Assembly: GCA_017998575.1 (NCBI GenBank)
Contig: JAGOCV010000041.1
Location: forward strand, 1 to 19,391
Direction of reading: 5' to 3'
Source: Burkholderiaceae bacterium
Lineage (GTDB): Bacteria; Pseudomonadota; Gammaproteobacteria; Burkholderiales; Burkholderiaceae
Length of the DNA: 19,391 bases
The notes beneath the pieces are model-generated. The model saw nothing but the letters and a program-made list of their open reading frames with translations, did no database searches and had not been told where the DNA came from. The translations under genes and the position numbers were made by a program. The stretch's first letter is position 1; each line of letters begins with the position of its first letter. Positions 7,262 to 15,126 of this stretch are shown here, one piece after another.

Positions 7262-8704
7262 ATGAGTGAACCCACGATCGATGTGCTGGTCATCGGCGGC
7301 GGCAATGCCGCGCTGTGCGCGGCGCTGATGGCACGCGAGGCCGGAGCCTCGGTGCTGATGCTGGAGAGCGCCCCGCAGGCCTGGCGCGGCGGCAACTCGA
7401 TGCACGTTCGCAACCTGCGCTGCATGCACGATGCGCCGCAGGACGTGCTCGTCGAGACCTACCCCGAAGAAGAGTACTGGCAAGACCTGCTCAAGGTGAC
7501 GGGCGGCCTCACCCAGGAAAAGCTGGCGCGGCGCGTGATCCGCGCCTCGGCGGTGTGCCGCGACTGGATGCGCCGGCACGGCGTGCACTTCCAGCCGCCG
7601 CTGTCGGGCGCGCTGCACGTGGCACGCACCAACGCCTTCTTCATGGGCGGCGGCAAGGCGCTGGTCAATGCCTACTACCGCAGCGCCCAGGCGCTGGGCG
7701 TGCAGGTGCGCTACGACACGCCGGTGGAACGCCTGGAACTCGACGGCACGCGCTTCGTGGCCGCCGTCACCGCCGGCGGCGAGCGCATCGCGGCCAAGAC
7801 CTGCGTGCTGGCCAGCGGCGGGTTCGAATCGAATCTCGCGTGGCAGCGTGAGGCCTGGGGTCAGAACGAGCGTGGCGAGTGGCCGGCCGAAAACTTCCTG
7901 ATCCGCGGCACGCGCTACAACCAGGGCGTGCTGCTGAAGTTCATGCTGGACGCCGGCGCCGATGCCATCGGCGACCCGACGCAGGCGCACTGCGTGGCCA
8001 TCGACGCACGTGCGCCGCTGTACGACGGCGGCATCTGCACCCGCATCGACTGCGTGTCGCTGGGCGTGGTGGTCAATCGCGAAGCGCGCCGCTTCTACGA
8101 CGAGGGCGAGGATTTCTGGCCCAAGCGCTATGCCATCTGGGGCCGCCTGGTGGCGCACCAGCCCGGGCAGATCGCCTGGTCCATCATCGACCAGAAGGCC
8201 GTGGGCCGCTTCATGCCGCCCGTGTTCGACGGCACGCGCGCCGACACCCCGGGCGAGCTGGCGGCGAAGATCGGCGTCGACGTGGCGACCTTCGAGCAGA
8301 CGCTGCGCGACTACAACGCAGCCTGCCGTCCCGGCAGCTTCGATCACACCGCGCTGGACGACTGCGCCACCGAAGACCTGGCGCCGGCCAAGACGCACTG
8401 GGCCCGGCCCATCGATACCGCGCCCTTCTACGCCTACCCGCTGCGCCCCGGCATCACCTTCACCTACCTGGGCCTGTGCGTGGACGAGACGGCGGCCGTG
8501 CGCTTCGATGACGAGCCCAGTCCCAATCTGTTCGTGGCCGGCGAGATGATGGCTGGCAACGTGCTGGGCAAGGGCTACACGGCCGGCGTCGGCATGAGCA
8601 TCGGCACCGCTTTCGGTCGCATCGCCGGCGTGCAGGCCGCGCAGGCGCTGGGCCTGCATCACCCCACATTCGCCGAGGAGGCCGCGTTTGCCACAGCTCA
8701 ATGA
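7262..8704 (+). CDS. tcuA: FAD-dependent tricarballylate dehydrogenase subunit
   Basis: Flavoprotein of the fumarate-reductase/succinate-dehydrogenase flavoprotein fold, 480 residues, the usual TcuA length. In Salmonella TcuA oxidises tricarballylate to cis-aconitate. Visible parts are the N-terminal dinucleotide-binding motif [20 protein letters not shown] (GGGNAA at 12-17), the [13 protein letters not shown] segment, an ASGGFESN loop and the C-terminal FAD-binding end [20 protein letters not shown]. It overlaps tcuB by 17 bases, so the two subunits are co-translated. No TcuC-type transporter gene follows, so uptake must use another system. The exact tricarboxylate substrate is inferred from the family. 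Confidence 0.9.
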   Translation: MSEPTIDVLVIGGGNAALCAALMAREAGASVLMLESAPQAWRGGNSMHVRNLRCMHDAPQDVLVETYPEEEYWQDLLKVTGGLTQEKLARRVIRASAVCRDWMRRHGVHFQPPLSGALHVARTNAFFMGGGKALVNAYYRSAQALGVQVRYDTPVERLELDGTRFVAAVTAGGERIAAKTCVLASGGFESNLAWQREAWGQNERGEWPAENFLIRGTRYNQGVLLKFMLDAGADAIGDPTQAHCVAIDARAPLYDGGICTRIDCVSLGVVVNREARRFYDEGEDFWPKRYAIWGRLVAHQPGQIAWSIIDQKAVGRFMPPVFDGTRADTPGELAAKIGVDVATFEQTLRDYNAACRPGSFDHTALDDCATEDLAPAKTHWARPIDTAPFYAYPLRPGITFTYLGLCVDETAAVRFDDEPSPNLFVAGEMMAGNVLGKGYTAGVGMSIGTAFGRIAGVQAAQALGLHHPTFAEEAAFATAQ

Positions 8705-9899
8705 ACTGCTCGCGCAGGCGCGCGCTGATGCCGAAGGCCCGGGCCGGCCGGCTGCCCGCGTGATCCCGATCCAGCCCGCGCTGCCGCTTTCGGCCGGCGA
8801 GCAGGAGGTCGCGCGCATCCTGCAGATCTGCAATGCCTGCCGCTATTGCGAGGGCTTCTGCGCGGTGTTTCCGGCGATGACGCGCCGGCTCGAATTCGGC
8901 AAGGCCGACACGAACTACCTGGCCAACCTGTGCCACAACTGCGGCGCCTGCCTGCACGCCTGCCAGTACGCGCCGCCGCACGAGTTCGCCGTCAACGTGC
9001 CGCAGGCCATGGCCACGGTGCGCGGACAGACCTATCACGACTACGCCTGGCCGCCGCAGCTGGGCGCCCTCTACAAGCGCAACGGCCTCACGCTGTCGAT
9101 GGCCCTGGCAGCCAGCATCGCGCTCTTCCTGGTGCTGGTGGTGGCCATGCGCGGCGGGCTGTGGCACGAGCCGCTGGCCGGCGACTTCTACGCCATCTTT
9201 CCGCACAACCTGATGGCCGTGATGTTCGGCACGGCCTTCGGTTTCGCCATGCTGGCGCTCGCGCTGGGCGTGGCGCGCTTCTGGCGCGATGTGGCGCCCG
9301 GCCGCGCGCCGGCCGGCCAGCAGGGCGCGGCCGTGGCGGAGGCGGCGTCGAGCGCGCTGCGGCTGCGCTACCTGGGCGGCGGCCACGGCGAGGGCTGCAA
9401 CGAGGAAGACGACGCCTTCGCACTGTGGCGCCGGCGCTTTCACCACTTCACCTTCTACGGCTTCATGCTGTGCTTCGCCTCGACCTGCGCGGCCACGCTC
9501 TATCACTACCTGCTGGGACTGCAGGCGCCCTATCCCGTCACCAGCCTGCCCGTGCTGCTGGGCACGGCCGGCGGCATCGGCCTGCTGATCGGACCGTTGG
9601 GACTTTTCTGGCTCAACCTGCGGCGCCATCCGCTGCACGGCGATGCGCAGCAAAAGCCCATGGACCGTGGCTTCATCGCGCTGCTGTTCTTCACCAGCGC
9701 CACCGGCCTGGCCTTGCTGGCCTGGCGCGACACGGGTGCGATGGCATTGCTGCTGGCGGTGCACCTGGGCTTCGTGATGGCGCTGTTCCTCACGCTGCCC
9801 TACGGCAAGTTCGCGCACGGCATCTTCCGCAGCGCCGCGCTGCTGAAGTTCGCGATCGAGAAGCGCCAGCCCAACCGGCTGCAGCTGGGCGCCGACTGA
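8688..9899 (+). CDS. tcuB: Fe-S / membrane electron-transfer subunit of tricarballylate dehydrogenase
   Basis: Reoxidises TcuA and passes electrons to the membrane quinone pool. The 403-residue protein begins with two 4Fe-4S motifs of the form CxxCxxCxxxC: Cys48, 51, 54, 58 in [11 protein letters not shown] and Cys82, 85, 88, 92 in [11 protein letters not shown]. Several membrane helices follow, with His residues (for example HHFTFYGF and LYHYLLGL) that could hold heme. Start choice: TTG at 8688 with a strong GAGGAG Shine-Dalgarno seven bases upstream, inside the end of tcuA; the nearby ATG at 8701 is out of frame. The gene ends 4 bases from the convergent thioesterase gene. Confidence 0.9.
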   Translation: MPQLNELLAQARADAEGPGRPAARVIPIQPALPLSAGEQEVARILQICNACRYCEGFCAVFPAMTRRLEFGKADTNYLANLCHNCGACLHACQYAPPHEFAVNVPQAMATVRGQTYHDYAWPPQLGALYKRNGLTLSMALAASIALFLVLVVAMRGGLWHEPLAGDFYAIFPHNLMAVMFGTAFGFAMLALALGVARFWRDVAPGRAPAGQQGAAVAEAASSALRLRYLGGGHGEGCNEEDDAFALWRRRFHHFTFYGFMLCFASTCAATLYHYLLGLQAPYPVTSLPVLLGTAGGIGLLIGPLGLFWLNLRRHPLHGDAQQKPMDRGFIALLFFTSATGLALLAWRDTGAMALLLAVHLGFVMALFLTLPYGKFAHGIFRSAALLKFAIEKRQPNRLQLGAD

Positions 9900-9907
9900 C
9901 GGGTCAG
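9896..9907. repeat. Short palindrome spanning two convergent stop codons
   Basis: CTGAC-GG-GTCAG contains the tcuB stop (TGA at 9897-9899) and the stop of the opposite-strand thioesterase (TCA at 9904-9906). It is too short and lacks a T run, so it is not called a terminator. Confidence 0.3.
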
Positions 9908-10347
9908 GGCCGCGCCGGCGGCTCCATGAAGGTGGCGCTGGCGCGCAGCACGCGCCGCTCGCCCACGCGCAGCAGGCAATCGGCCACGCCCAGTTGCCGG
10001 CCCTGGCGCTGGATGCTCACATGGGCCTCGAGCCAGTCGCCCACGCGCGCCGGGCTCAGGAAGTCGGCGCAGAGGTTGATGGTGACGATGCGTGCGCCCG
10101 GCGCGCGGCCACGCAGCAGGTTGTCGTGCAGCGCGCCATCGGCCAGGGTCACCAGCATGCCGCCGTGCGCGTTGCCGTGTTCGTTGCCATGCTGCGCGCC
10201 GATGCGCACCGCGAGCACGCGGGCATCGCCGTCGATGCGGCGGTACACCGGCGCCAGATGGGCGAAGAAGGCACCGCCGCGCACGACCGGCTCGAAGCCG
10301 GGCGGGATGGCCGTGTCTGCAGGAGAGGGATCGGTGTCGGCGTTCAT
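9904..10347 (-). CDS. Hotdog-fold acyl-CoA thioesterase (PaaI-like)
   Basis: Protein of 147 residues with a single hotdog domain. The characteristic segment NAHGGMLVTLADGAL (about residues 59-73; HGG at 61-63, Asp70) matches the active region of PaaI-type thioesterases that hydrolyse acyl-CoA, and RIVTINLCADFLSPARVGD fits the following strand. It is the last gene of the minus-strand operon. Its ATG at 10347 overlaps the cofC stop as ATGA, so it is translationally coupled. In this context it may release stuck CoA esters of the pathway; that is inference. An upstream in-frame extension to 10374 lies inside cofC and is not supported. Confidence 0.85.
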   Translation of the reverse strand: MNADTDPSPADTAIPPGFEPVVRGGAFFAHLAPVYRRIDGDARVLAVRIGAQHGNEHGNAHGGMLVTLADGALHDNLLRGRAPGARIVTINLCADFLSPARVGDWLEAHVSIQRQGRQLGVADCLLRVGERRVLRASATFMEPPARP

Positions 10348-10990
10348 GCACAGGCCTGTTCGGGTTGCAGCCACAGGGCGAGATCGTCCGGCGTGTCGAT
10401 GTCGAACGCCAGGCCCGCAATGTCGGCGCGCGCCAGCGCCAGGCCGCGCTGCCGCGCGGCGTCGGCGTGGCGGCGCGCGCTGTGGGCGCCGAAGCAGAAC
10501 GGCAGCGCCGTCCCGGCCGGCAGATAGAGCGCATTGGTGCCGCGGCCGGCGCGATCGGTGGCCAGGGCCACGCGCGGTGCGCCTGGCCCGCAGCGGCCGC
10601 AGTCGGCCAGCGCGCGCAGGTCACGCGCGCGCAGGCCCGGCAGATCGCACGAGGCCACCAGCAGGCTGCGCGCGCCCCAGCGCCGCAGCGTCTGCCGGGC
10701 AATCGTCAGCGCGGCGTTGAGTGCCTGGCTGCTGGCCTCGTCTAGGTGCGGCAGCGCAGGCTGACGCAGCGCGCGCGCTCCGGCCGCCCGCGCACGCGCC
10801 AGCACGTCGGTGCAGGGGCTCACGACCACGGTGTGCTCCAGGCCGGGCCAGTGGGCCGCCTGCGCGAGCAAGTGGTCGAGGAACTGGGTGTTGAGGGCCG
10901 CCCGTTCCCGGGCATCGAGCCGGCCGGCCAGCCGGCGCTTGCCCTGCGCCAGCGAACGCACGGGCACCAGCAGCCACGGGGTGTCGGGTG

Positions 10991-10994
<4 letters not shown>
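10344..10994 (-). CDS. cofC: Phospholactate-type guanylyltransferase of coenzyme F420 synthesis
   Basis: CofC/FbiD activates 2-phospholactate (or phosphoenolpyruvate or 3-phosphoglycerate, depending on lineage) with GTP for F420 assembly. The 216-residue protein starts with LLVPVRSLAQGKRRLAG (nucleotide-binding segment, Lys19), has ASCDLPGL with the likely metal-binding Asp117, and GRGTNALYLPAG (GTNAL 152-156), a hallmark of this family within the nucleotidyltransferases. It ends FDIDTPDDL, also typical. Which acid it uses cannot be read from the sequence. The start ATG (10994) overlaps the cofE stop as ATGA, and its own stop overlaps the thioesterase start. Alternative: a MobA/CofC-like transferase of other use, less likely next to cofE. 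Confidence 0.9.
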
Positions 10995-11758
<764 letters not shown>

Positions 11759-11767
11759 GGGCGTGCG

Positions 11768-13255
11768 TCAGTCCGGCGTGGACAGGGACAGGCCCAGCTC
11801 GGCCCGGCGGCGCAGCCAGGGGCTGGCGCGGTCGCGCGGGTCGCCGTCGGCGTGCATGGCGCCCAGCACCTGCAGCACGCGGTCGGCGCCGAAGCGGTCG
11901 CCCCAGGCCAGCGGCCCCTGCGGATAGCCCAGCGCGAGATGCACCACGCGGTCGATGTCGGCGGGCACTGCAATGCCTTGCTGCGCCACGTCGCACGCCA
12001 GGTTGACCAGCGAAGCCAGCAGGCGCTGGGCGATGAAGCCGGGGCTGTCGGCAATCCACAGCGCCGGGCCGGCAGCGCCGAACATCGCGAGCGCGGCCTG
12101 CCGGAGCGCTGCGGGAAACCCGGGCGCTGCCATCAGCACGGCCAGGGGCGACAGGCCGCTGGCGGCGTCGACGGCCACGGTGCGGGCCGCGTCGAGCCCT
12201 TGCGCGACCACGCAGGCGCTGGTGTCGCTGCCCAGTGGCATCACCAGACACAGGCTGTCGGCGGCGGGCCGCGCGCCAGTATCCAGACGCACGCCTCGGG
12301 GGGCGAGGTGAGCGTGGACGAGGGCGTATGACGCGGCGTCGGAAGGATCGATCCAGACCCGGGGCCAGCAGTCGGCCGGCACGGCGGGGTCGGGCGTGGC
12401 CGGCGCGGGTGGCGGCAGGTAGAAGCCCGCGCCGCTGCGCCGGCCGTTCAGGCCCGCCGCAGAGCGCAGCGCCAGAAACGCCGGCGGACGCAGGCGCGGC
12501 TCGTGGCGGAACGCGGCGTGCAGTTGTTCCATCACGGGCAATGAGATGTCCAGCCCGATCAGATCGAGCAGTTCGAACGGGCCCATGCGCAGGCCCAGCG
12601 TCTCGCGGGCCACGCGGTCCACCGCCGCGGGCGTGGCCACCTGTTCGGCGACGATGCGCGCGCCCTCGGTCAGCAGGGCGCGGCCGATGTGGTTGGCCAC
12701 GAAGCCGGGCGAGTCCTGCACCGGCACGGGCGTGTGGCCCAGCCGCGCGACCAGCGCCTGCAGGCGCGCGGTCAAGGCGGGCGCGGTGCGCAGCCCGGCG
12801 ATCACTTCCACCACCCGCATCAGCGGTGCCGGCTCGAAGAAGTGCAGGCCGGCCACGCGTTCGGGCCGCCGCGCCGACTGCGCCAGCACGCTGACCGGAT
12901 GCGCGGAGGTGTTGAGCGCGATCGCCGCGTCGGGTGCCAGCACGGCCTCCAGCTCGGCCAGCGCGCGCTGGGTGGCGGCGCGATCGGCCAGCTGTGTCTC
13001 GATCACCAGGCCGCAGCCGGCCAGCGCCGCGATGTCAGCCACCGGCTCGATCGATGCGGCGGCTGCCGCGCCCTGCTGCGCGGTGAGCTGGCCCTTCTCC
13101 ACCCGGCGCGCGATCATGCGGCGCGCGGTGTCGGCGGCGGCCTGTGCATCGGGTGCGCACAGGCGCGCGGTGAGTCCGGCCTCGGCCAGCAATTGCGCGA
13201 TGCCGGCGCCCATCGATGCGCCGCCCAGCACGCCGATGGCCTGCCATGCATCCAT
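11768..13255 (-). CDS. 3-hydroxyacyl-CoA dehydrogenase (PaaH/PaaC-like)
   Basis: NAD-dependent oxidation of a 3-hydroxyacyl-CoA to the 3-oxoacyl-CoA. The 495-residue protein has an N-terminal Rossmann domain starting IGVLGGASMGAGIAQLLAEAG and the catalytic-histidine segment HFFEPAPLM (His138). A first C-terminal 3HCDH domain follows (DSPGFVANHIGRALLTEGA), then a linker, and a second, divergent 3HCDH-like domain near the end (DSPGFIAQRLLASLVNLA). This two-domain tail and length match the PaaH type rather than the ~280-residue Hbd type. The family usually has Asn where this protein has Glu in HFFEP. The glycine-rich loop is GGASMG rather than the common GAGTMG. It follows the hydratase gene by 5 bases and precedes cofE by 9. 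Confidence 0.92.
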   Translation of the reverse strand: MDAWQAIGVLGGASMGAGIAQLLAEAGLTARLCAPDAQAAADTARRMIARRVEKGQLTAQQGAAAAASIEPVADIAALAGCGLVIETQLADRAATQRALAELEAVLAPDAAIALNTSAHPVSVLAQSARRPERVAGLHFFEPAPLMRVVEVIAGLRTAPALTARLQALVARLGHTPVPVQDSPGFVANHIGRALLTEGARIVAEQVATPAAVDRVARETLGLRMGPFELLDLIGLDISLPVMEQLHAAFRHEPRLRPPAFLALRSAAGLNGRRSGAGFYLPPPAPATPDPAVPADCWPRVWIDPSDAASYALVHAHLAPRGVRLDTGARPAADSLCLVMPLGSDTSACVVAQGLDAARTVAVDAASGLSPLAVLMAAPGFPAALRQAALAMFGAAGPALWIADSPGFIAQRLLASLVNLACDVAQQGIAVPADIDRVVHLALGYPQGPLAWGDRFGADRVLQVLGAMHADGDPRDRASPWLRRRAELGLSLSTPD

Positions 13256-13260
13256 GCCGC

Positions 13261-14061
13261 TCAGCGTCCCTGCCAGACCGGCTTGCGTTTTTCGGCGAAG
13301 GCGCGCGGACCTTCGATCTTGTCGGCGCTGGCGTAGAGCGCGGCCACGGCGGGCAGCTGCTTTTGCAACGGGTAGCTGGTCTCCAGCGAGGGCTGCGACT
13401 GGCCCTGACGCACCAGCGCCTTGGCGGCCCGAACCGCCATCGGCGATCCCTGAAGAATGCGCTCGGCCCAGCCCAGCGCTGCGGCCAGGGCCTGCCCTTC
13501 GGGCACCACCTCGTTGACGAAGCCCAGCGCCTGGCCTTCGGCGGCGCCCACGCGCCGGCCGGTCAGGATCATGCCCATGGCCTGCTTGGGTGCGATCTGC
13601 TGCGGCAGGCGCAGCAGGCCGCCCGCGGTGGCGGCCAGGCCCACGTGCGGCTCGGGCAGCGCGAACTGCGCTGCTTCGGCCGCCACGATCAGGTCGCAGG
13701 CCAGCGCGATCTCGAAGCCGCCGCCAAGCGCCAGGCCGTTGACGGCGGCGATCACGGGCTTGTCCAGGTCGTGCCGCGCGGTCAGTCCACCGAAGCCGGT
13801 GGCCGGCCAGGTGGTGTCGTTGCCGGCGGCCTGGTACTTCAGGTCGTTGCCGGCGCAGAACGCCTTGTCGCCAGCGCCCGTGACGATGGCCACCCAGGCC
13901 GAGGGATCGGCGGCGAAATCGTCGAACACCTGTTCGAGTTCCAGGCTGGCCGGGCGGTGCAGCGCGTTGCGCACCTCGGGCCGGTTGATCGTGACCACGG
14001 TCACCGGCCCACGGCGCTCGACCGTGCAGAACGACAAGGTGCGCATCGCGGGCCCGCTCAT
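13261..14061 (-). CDS. Enoyl-CoA hydratase/isomerase family protein
   Basis: Crotonase-fold protein of 266 residues. The oxyanion-hole segments are KAFCAGNDLK (about 67-76) and VNGLALGGGFEIALACDL (about 107-124). The two catalytic acids of true hydratases are both present, as Glu117 in GGGFE and Glu137 in ALPEPHVG, so water addition to an enoyl-CoA is the likely reaction. The GLAATAGGLLRLP stretch resembles the carnityl/crotonobetainyl-CoA branch, but the substrate is not defined. ATG at 14061 overlaps the upstream TctC stop as ATGA. A second ATG at 14046 (MRTLSF) would also give a complete domain. It sits between the uptake and dehydrogenase genes of the operon. Confidence 0.92.
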   Translation of the reverse strand: MSGPAMRTLSFCTVERRGPVTVVTINRPEVRNALHRPASLELEQVFDDFAADPSAWVAIVTGAGDKAFCAGNDLKYQAAGNDTTWPATGFGGLTARHDLDKPVIAAVNGLALGGGFEIALACDLIVAAEAAQFALPEPHVGLAATAGGLLRLPQQIAPKQAMGMILTGRRVGAAEGQALGFVNEVVPEGQALAAALGWAERILQGSPMAVRAAKALVRQGQSQPSLETSYPLQKQLPAVAALYASADKIEGPRAFAEKRKPVWQGR

Positions 14062-15056
14062 TCCTTGATCTTGGCGTTCTTGGACAGGTTGCTGATCATG
14101 GCCTGGTCGGCGCGCAGCCGTTGCGAGAACGTGGCGGCGTTGCTGCCCACGCCGTTCACGCCCATGGCCGCGGCCGAACGCGCGAAGTCCGGGGCCTGGA
14201 CGACGGCGACTGTGGCGCTTTCGAGCCGGGCCAGCACGGGCGCGGGCGTCTTCGCCGGCGCGACCACGCCGAACCACACCTTGAAGTCCATGTTGCGGAT
14301 GTTCAGCTCGTCGAACGTGGGCACGTCCGGCAGGATCGGCAGGCGGCTGGCGCCGGTCACCGCCAGGGGGCAGATGCGCCTGGCCTGGATGTGCGGCATG
14401 TTCACCGAGGTGACGAACATCAACTGCACTTCGCCGCCGATCAGGCCCGTGACCGCCGGCGCCTCACCCTTGTACGGGATGTGCGCCACCTTGATGTTGG
14501 TGGCCAGGTTGAACATCTCGCCCAGCAGGTTGCTGGCGCTGCCATAGCCCCACGACGAGTAGTTGAGCGAGCCCGGCTTCGCGCGTGCGATGTCGAGCAG
14601 CGCGGCCACGCTCTTGGGTCCTTCGCGGCATTCGACCACCAGGATCCACGGCAGGTCGGTGACGATGCTCACCGGCGCGAAGTCCTTGAGCGGATCGAAG
14701 CCGGCCTTTTCGTTGAGCACCGGCTCGGCCGCCAGCGACGAAGTGCTGGCGAACAGCAGCGTGTGGCCGTCGGCCTCGGCATTGGCCACGAAGCGCGTGC
14801 CGATGGCGCCCGCAGCGCCGGGTTTGTTGTCGACCACCACGGGCTTGCCCAGGCGCTCCTGCAGGCCCTTGGCCACCAGGCGGGCCTGCACGTCGGTGCT
14901 GCCACCGGCCGGAAACGGCACGACCAGCGTGACGGGCTTGGTCGGATACTCCTGCGCCGAAGCGGCCAGGGCCAGCGCGCCGAAGGCGAAGGCCAGCAGG
15001 CCGCGCGGGCTCAAGGCCTGGCGCCAGTGGCACGGGGGGAAAGTACGGCGGTTCAT
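14058..15056 (-). CDS. Bug/TctC-family tripartite tricarboxylate transporter binding protein
   Basis: Periplasmic substrate-binding protein of 332 residues. A signal peptide is visible (Arg-rich start, hydrophobic LLAFAFGALALAASA, likely cleavage before Gln35), then the family start YPTKPVTLVVPFPAGGSTD. GRPVVVDN-type and IPYKG segments also fit. These proteins bind small carboxylates and are hugely expanded in Burkholderiales, mostly without adjacent TctA/TctB membrane genes, as here. Its place in the operon suggests it captures the substrate of the pathway. The ATG at 15056 has a strong AAGGAG Shine-Dalgarno seven bases upstream, the best ribosome site of this operon. This follows a 70-base gap with a hairpin after the CoA-transferase stop. 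Confidence 0.93.
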   Translation of the reverse strand: MNRRTFPPCHWRQALSPRGLLAFAFGALALAASAQEYPTKPVTLVVPFPAGGSTDVQARLVAKGLQERLGKPVVVDNKPGAAGAIGTRFVANAEADGHTLLFASTSSLAAEPVLNEKAGFDPLKDFAPVSIVTDLPWILVVECREGPKSVAALLDIARAKPGSLNYSSWGYGSASNLLGEMFNLATNIKVAHIPYKGEAPAVTGLIGGEVQLMFVTSVNMPHIQARRICPLAVTGASRLPILPDVPTFDELNIRNMDFKVWFGVVAPAKTPAPVLARLESATVAVVQAPDFARSAAAMGVNGVGSNAATFSQRLRADQAMISNLSKNAKIKE

Positions 15057-15108
15057 CTGATGTCTCCTTCTTGTGGTCTGGGGTGGGTGGCGTGTACTGC
15101 TGCGGGGA

Positions 15109-15124
15109 CCGGGCGTGCGCCCGG
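15109..15124 (-). repeat. GC hairpin after the CoA-transferase gene
   Basis: CCGGGCG and CGCCCGG form 7 potential pairs around 2 bases (effectively 6 pairs and a 4-base loop) just after the stop at 15127-15129. No T run follows in the minus direction. It may protect the upstream mRNA or cause partial termination, giving different levels of the two halves of the operon. Confidence 0.4.
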
Positions 15125-15126
15125 GG

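Noticed and set aside
6176..8833. Very long open frame on the minus strand opposite the LysR gene and tcuA
   Set aside because: Low-complexity, His/Arg/Ala/Gln-rich translation with no recognisable domain. It is fully antisense to well-supported genes. High GC with strong third-position bias leaves such frames open by chance.
8846..10720. Long plus-strand frame running through tcuB and the antisense of the thioesterase and cofC
   Set aside because: It crosses convergent gene ends in the wrong frame and its translation has no family features.
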